Assembly (NCBI RefSeq): GCF_040126305.1 | Contig: NZ_CP149512.1 | Span: forward strand, 62,001 to 126,000 | Direction: 5' to 3' | DNA from: Pararhizobium sp. A13 | Lineage (GTDB): Bacteria; Pseudomonadota; Alphaproteobacteria; Rhizobiales; Rhizobiaceae | DNA: 64,000 bases | Shown: one piece after another, positions 60,306 to 64,000 of the stretch | How positions within the stretch are numbered: the first letter of the stretch is position 1 | Layout: each line of letters opens with the position of its first letter | Program-made: the position numbers and the translations under genes | The notes under the pieces: generated by a model | What the model was told of the DNA's origin: nothing | Databases searched by the model: none | The model's input: only the letters and a program-made list of their open reading frames with translations

Positions 60306-62126
60306 ATGTCCCGCCCCTCTATCAGAACGTCACTTGTTGCCATCTTCTCGGCAATTGCCCTCATCATGGCGGGCTTTGCCTGGATTTCCCTTGATTCCCT
60401 GTCACGCATCCAGGAAACGACGCATCGCATCACCGCGGAATCGCTGCCGAGCATGCTGGCGGCAAAAGACATCAAGGCGAAGATGCTGGAAATGAAGATC
60501 GGCTATCTCGCGCATATTACGGCCGCATCCCCACAAGCGACGAGGGCTGCGGAAGAGGCGATCAAGAAATCGCAGGACGATATCAGGGCGGTAACGACAA
60601 GTTATGCGGCTCTTGCCGGTTCGGACAAGGAACGGGAAATCCTGAAGCGGACGACCGACGGTGTCGAAACCTATATCAAGGCCGGCGAGGGCATGTTGAA
60701 CCTGTCCAGGATGGGCATGTATGACGGCGCCGCCAAGGCGCTGGCTGACATGAACACGATCTCCGACCCCGCTCTCCAGGCGATCGACGAACTGGTCGCA
60801 TTGAATTTCGAGGATGTCGGCAAGGCCGTTCAGTTGACGGCCGATACCCATAAATCTGCAACAACCTTCGTCTACGCGATCATCGGCGCAGTCACCCTGC
60901 TGATCGCGATATCGACCTTCTTTGCCCTGCGCGGTATCGCGCGGCCGATCGGCATCATTACCCGGTCGATGATCAATCTGGCGGAAGGCGATACCGACAA
61001 GGTCATTCCTTATGCTGACCGCGCCGATGAGATCGGTTCCATGGCCGGTGCCGTCGAGGTGTTTCGCCAGGCTGCGATTTCCAACAGGCGCCTTGAACTC
61101 GAGGCTGAGGAAAGTCGGCGGCAGGCCGAGGCTGACCGTGAACGCCTGACGGCTGAAGCCGAAGAAGCCGCGCAAGGCCGCCTGCTGCAGGCGACGTCCG
61201 GACTTGCCGCCGGCCTGAAGCGGCTTGCCGCCGGCGATCTGTCGTTCCAGCTGAACGAACCGTTTGCGCCGGATTTCGAGGCCTTGCGCCACGACCTGAA
61301 TGCCGCCGTCAGCCAGTTGCAGGAGACATTGTCCTCGGTCGCGCACGCTGCCGACCTGATCGACAACGGATCGCGCGAAGTCAACCACAGCGCCAACGAC
61401 CTGTCGCGCCGCACCGAGCAGCAGGCTGCTTCGCTGGAAGAGACCGCCGCAGCGCTTGATGAGATCACCGCGAATGTCACCAGTTCGTCTCGGCGAACCG
61501 AGGAGGCACGCAGCATCGTGGCCAAGGCAAATGCCAGCGCATCGCAGTCGGGCCTGGTCGTGACCAATGCCGTCAACGCAATGGGCCGTATCGAGCAGTC
61601 GTCGAACCAGATTTCCAACATCATCGGCGTCATTGATGAAATCGCCTTCCAGACGAACCTACTGGCGCTGAATGCCGGTGTCGAGGCGGCGCGGGCAGGG
61701 GATGCCGGTCGAGGCTTTGCCGTCGTTGCGCAGGAAGTGCGCGAACTGGCGCAAAGGTCTGCCAAGGCCGCCAAGGAGATCAAGGAACTGATCCGCAATT
61801 CGACGGCCGAGGTTGAAAACGGCGTCAAGCTGGTCAGCGAAACCGGCGATGTGCTGAAGACCATCGAAGCCTATGTCGTGACCATCAACCAGCATATGGA
61901 TGCCATCGCCACCTCGGCCCGCGAGCAGTCGACGGGTCTTGCCGAGGTCAACACCGCCGTCAACCAGATGGACCAGGTCACCCAGCAAAATGCGGCGATG
62001 GTCGAGAAGACCAATGCGGCGGGCGCGACCTTGGCCAATGAGAGCGACAATCTGCGCGCACTGATTTCACGCTTCACGCTGGAGGCGATCGATCGCGGCA
62101 ATGCCTACAGCCGCCGCGCGGCATAA
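60306..62126 (+). CDS. Methyl-accepting chemotaxis protein
   Basis: A 606-residue chemoreceptor. The first membrane helix is at about residues 10-30 ([20 protein letters not shown]), and a helical periplasmic ligand domain of about 160 residues follows. The second helix is at about 195-215 ([20 protein letters not shown]). A HAMP domain follows ([20 protein letters not shown]), then a second HAMP-like segment and the signalling hairpin with [20 protein letters not shown], then [15 protein letters not shown]. No C-terminal CheB/CheR-docking pentapeptide is visible. ATG 60306 is chosen ([10 protein letters not shown]). The ligand is unknown. Confidence 0.92.
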   Translation: MSRPSIRTSLVAIFSAIALIMAGFAWISLDSLSRIQETTHRITAESLPSMLAAKDIKAKMLEMKIGYLAHITAASPQATRAAEEAIKKSQDDIRAVTTSYAALAGSDKEREILKRTTDGVETYIKAGEGMLNLSRMGMYDGAAKALADMNTISDPALQAIDELVALNFEDVGKAVQLTADTHKSATTFVYAIIGAVTLLIAISTFFALRGIARPIGIITRSMINLAEGDTDKVIPYADRADEIGSMAGAVEVFRQAAISNRRLELEAEESRRQAEADRERLTAEAEEAAQGRLLQATSGLAAGLKRLAAGDLSFQLNEPFAPDFEALRHDLNAAVSQLQETLSSVAHAADLIDNGSREVNHSANDLSRRTEQQAASLEETAAALDEITANVTSSSRRTEEARSIVAKANASASQSGLVVTNAVNAMGRIEQSSNQISNIIGVIDEIAFQTNLLALNAGVEAARAGDAGRGFAVVAQEVRELAQRSAKAAKEIKELIRNSTAEVENGVKLVSETGDVLKTIEAYVVTINQHMDAIATSAREQSTGLAEVNTAVNQMDQVTQQNAAMVEKTNAAGATLANESDNLRALISRFTLEAIDRGNAYSRRAA

Positions 62127-62157
62127 GCTTCGCTGAACCCGAAGCCTGAAAAACAAA

Positions 62158-62188
62158 AACCCAGCCGGTGGAGGCGTCCGGCTGGGTT
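62158..62188. terminator. Bidirectional intrinsic terminator after the chemoreceptor
   Basis: AACCCAGCCGG (62158-62168) pairs with CCGGCTGGGTT (62178-62188) over a 9-base loop. On the minus strand it is followed by a T-rich run (complement of AAAAACAAAAA at 62149-62159); on the plus strand the following T-rich stretch is weaker and further away. It serves the MCP gene and the convergent small gene. Confidence 0.85.
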
Positions 62189-62234
62189 GAGTTGCGCATT
62201 CTTTTTGAGGATGCGCCGGGAGGATAGGGTCTCG

Positions 62235-62498
62235 TTACGCGCTCATGCGCAGGCAGTCGGAGCGCGAGGCAAGCGGGTGCACCATCGACAGCAGCCGGCG
62301 TTTCGGCGCGGCAAGCAGATTGGCCGTATGGTTTTTGGCGCTCACCGTTCCCGGCTGCGTCTGGCGAAGCGCACTGGCAGCGGAATAGAGGAGCGTTTTC
62401 ATCTCATTTGTGGTGACGCCATCCGCACGCATGACGGCGCGGATCATCGGGTCGGTCAGAACCTCAGTGATGGTCAGATCGCTGTTTGCCTGGTGCAT
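62235..62498 (-). CDS. Small conserved-looking protein
   Basis: An 87-residue protein beginning SDLTITEVLTDPMIRAVMRA, then DGVTTNEMKTLLYSAASAL, and ending in a basic tail (APKRRLLSMVHPLASRSDC). The TEVLxDPxIRxVMRADGV start recalls short rhizobial hypothetical proteins. AAGGAATA lies 7 bases upstream of ATG 62498, a good ribosome site, and a strong terminator follows. Function unknown. Confidence 0.65.
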   Translation of the reverse strand: MHQANSDLTITEVLTDPMIRAVMRADGVTTNEMKTLLYSAASALRQTQPGTVSAKNHTANLLAAPKRRLLSMVHPLASRSDCLRMSA

Positions 62499-62592
62499 TG
62501 GGGTATTCCTTCGGGTTCATCGTCTTTTCCGGTGGGCGGATCCCGGCCGGGGTCTCAAACTTGACATCGTTTTTATGCGGTGTTACCAGTAA

Positions 62593-62611
62593 GTAACATT
62601 CGAATAGTTAC
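62593..62611. promoter_or_regulatory. Candidate operator of the TetR-family gene
   Basis: GTAAC-ATTCGAAT-A-GTTAC (62593-62611) is a near-perfect dyad around an 8-bp palindrome. A further GACCGGTC palindrome lies at 62613-62620. Both sit about 100 bp before the preferred TetR start, between it and the divergent small gene, where a TetR-family repressor would bind its own promoter. Confidence 0.5.
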
Positions 62612-62710
62612 CGACCGGTCACACCTATGTCAAGAAGCCTCGTCAATAAAAATTCGAAATCCGTATCGATCCCGAAACCGGCAGATGTAAGGCTGGAGGA
62701 AGGTGGTTGT

Positions 62711-63331
62711 GTGCAGGCCCGCCTGGCGCCGCGAGATCGTATCGTTTCAACGGCTTGCGAGCTGTTTCGGCAACACGGCATCCGCGGCATCGGCGTCGAC
62801 GCCATCGCCGAGGCGGCCGAGACCAACAAGATGACGCTCTACCGTCATTTCGGCTCCAAGGACGACCTGATCTGCGAAACGCTCAAGTTCAAGTCCGAAA
62901 AGGCATCGGCTTTCTGGGACGAGCTTGAAGCCAATCATCCCAATGATCCGATCGCCCGGCTGCATGGCTGGGTCAAGGCCAGGGCACAATGTCTTGCCGA
63001 CGATCAGTATGGTTGCGATCTCGCCAATGCCGCAGTCGAGCTCAAGGAACAGGGCCATCCGGCTCATGTGGTGATCGAAAACTTCAAACAGGCGCAGCGC
63101 CGCCGCCTTGAAAAACTGTGTCGTGACGCCGGTGTGGCCGAACCGGAACTGTTGTCGGATACACTCTCGATGCTGATGGAAGGCGCTCAGGTGAGCAAGC
63201 TCGCCACCGGCAGCGAAGGCCCGTCGATGCGGTTCATGCGTGCCTGCGAGGCGGCGATCGCTTCGTTTCGCCAGCCGGCTGCAAGACCCGAAGCTCCCGT
63301 CCATAGCCAAGGCTGGAATTCCCCGCTGTAG
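62711..63331 (+). CDS. TetR/AcrR-family transcriptional regulator
   Basis: A 206-residue repressor-type regulator. The N-terminal helix-turn-helix is PRDRIVSTACELFRQHGIRG followed by IGVDAIAEAAETNKMTLYRH and FGSKDDLICETL; the rest is the helical ligand and dimer domain. GTG 62711 is preferred: GGAGGAAGG ends 7 bases upstream, and the resulting length is typical. An in-frame ATG at 62627 would add 28 residues of low-complexity N-terminus and has no ribosome site. The target is likely its own divergent promoter region; the ligand is unknown. Confidence 0.88.
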   Translation: MQARLAPRDRIVSTACELFRQHGIRGIGVDAIAEAAETNKMTLYRHFGSKDDLICETLKFKSEKASAFWDELEANHPNDPIARLHGWVKARAQCLADDQYGCDLANAAVELKEQGHPAHVVIENFKQAQRRRLEKLCRDAGVAEPELLSDTLSMLMEGAQVSKLATGSEGPSMRFMRACEAAIASFRQPAARPEAPVHSQGWNSPL

Positions 63332-63472
63332 GCTCCTGCTCGCATGCTGATGAACGGCCAGCGCGGGCGTTCAATGGAACAAAACAGACCTCCCTTCCAT
63401 TTACTCGTTGATTGAAAAAGAGCGCCGCGAGGCGATGTTTTCTCGCCGCTGCCTGTCAACGAGAAGGACGGT

Positions 63473-64000
63473 ATGCCCTCTTTCCAGCATGTCATCGCAG
63501 ATCCCGATCCGCTGGGCTGGTGGTCGGCGCATCGCGGCGCCTCGCCGGTCATCGGCACGGCCATTCACAATGGACATCATCTCCGCAGCGATCTCGAAGA
63601 CCTGATGACGCTCAACAGCGACGAGCGGTTGCGCGAAGAGGATCCGTTCACGGAATTCTTCATCCGCGACCTGCCCAACCGCATTGTCTTCCACCGCTCC
63701 CGTTTCGAAGTCGATTTGAACCGCGCCCGTGATAACGCGATCTATTTCCGACCCGAGCAGGCCTGGGGGCTGGAAGTCTGGAGGGACCAGTTGCCCGATA
63801 CGGCCATCGCGACCTCGCTGCATGTTCACGACGCCTATTACGCTATGCTGGAGGCCTATCTGGGCGGTATCGAACAGCAATACGGCGCCTTCGTCCTCCT
63901 CGACATTCACAGCTACAATCATCGCCGCAACGGCGCCGAGGCACCCGAACTGGCTTTCGACAAGGCGCCGCAGATCAATATCGGCACCTCCTCGATGGAC
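63473..64000 (+). CDS. N-formylglutamate amidohydrolase family protein (5' part; runs off the right edge)
   Basis: From ATG 63473 (GAGAAGGACGGT upstream) 176 codons are open to the window end. Family features are PVIGTAIHNGHHLRSDL near residue 25, an EEDPFTEFFIRDLPNRIVFH stretch, FEVDLNRARDNAIYFRPEQA, and LLDIHSYNHRRNGAEAPELA carrying the metal-binding His. Members hydrolyse N-formyl-glutamate (histidine degradation) or related amides. The protein is incomplete here, and the exact substrate is open. Confidence 0.82.
   Translation, partial: MPSFQHVIADPDPLGWWSAHRGASPVIGTAIHNGHHLRSDLEDLMTLNSDERLREEDPFTEFFIRDLPNRIVFHRSRFEVDLNRARDNAIYFRPEQAWGLEVWRDQLPDTAIATSLHVHDAYYAMLEAYLGGIEQQYGAFVLLDIHSYNHRRNGAEAPELAFDKAPQINIGTSSMD

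Overview
The window reads as a chromosomal (or chromid) segment of a Rhizobiaceae alphaproteobacterium. This rests on gene content: an ExoY/ExoF-type exopolysaccharide (EPS) machinery, a DUF6074 protein, RTX proteins without Sec signals, many LuxR-type regulators with degenerate receivers, and intergenic palindromes of the kind scattered through Rhizobium genomes. There is no rRNA or tRNA gene to fix the genus; Rhizobium, Neorhizobium or Agrobacterium are all possible.

Bases 1-36000 are a large, rearranged surface-polysaccharide locus. At the left, a minus-strand operon encodes an alpha/alpha-toroid protein of unknown role, a WecG-family glycosyltransferase and a UDP-ManNAc dehydrogenase. At 5.4-7.1 kb lies a beta-helix/RTX secreted protein. 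From 11.0 back to 7.3 kb run a Wzz/GumC co-polymerase, its separate P-loop kinase-like partner and UDP-GlcNAc 2-epimerase. Then come the priming sugar transferase (ExoY), a LuxR-type regulator, a scrapyard of IS fragments, a Wzy-type polymerase, a second beta-helix protein and five more glycosyltransferases. A tightly overlapping seven-gene plus-strand operon (23.7-30.5 kb) makes activated amino/uronic sugars: acyltransferases, an oxidoreductase, two PLP aminotransferases, an SDR epimerase and a second nucleotide-sugar dehydrogenase. Facing it are a Wzx flippase, RmlD, a relic of rmlA/rmlC and an ExoF-like export protein. Together these give a nearly complete Wzx/Wzy-dependent pathway: precursor synthesis, priming on the lipid carrier, chain assembly, flipping, polymerisation, length control and export.

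Bases 35-42 kb hold regulators and secreted proteins: a LuxR-type regulator, two coupled unknown genes, a NarX/NarL-like two-component system flanked by two glycine-rich secreted proteins, a transglutaminase-like cysteine peptidase and the eroded tail of an RTX gene. Bases 42-64 kb look like ordinary chromosomal background: the prkA-yeaH-spoVR stress triad, another RTX protein, an amine-catabolism unit (AraC regulator, APC permease, a mini membrane protein, copper amine oxidase), pncB, exported ankyrin and YHS proteins, an adenylate cyclase with TPRs, a chemoreceptor, a TetR regulator and the start of an N-formylglutamate amidohydrolase.

The most striking structure is an inverted duplication in the EPS locus. 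A GT2 glycosyltransferase plus beta-helix module occurs at 3.9-7.1 kb (plus strand) and again at 21.8-17.3 kb (minus strand). The glycosyltransferase copy at 3.9 kb is a frameshifted pseudogene. The two beta-helix genes share an apparently identical stretch of about 398 bp in opposite orientation, about 11.7 kb apart. Recombination between them would invert the core EPS genes and swap the RTX secretion tail between a leaderless protein and one with a hydrophobic N-terminus.
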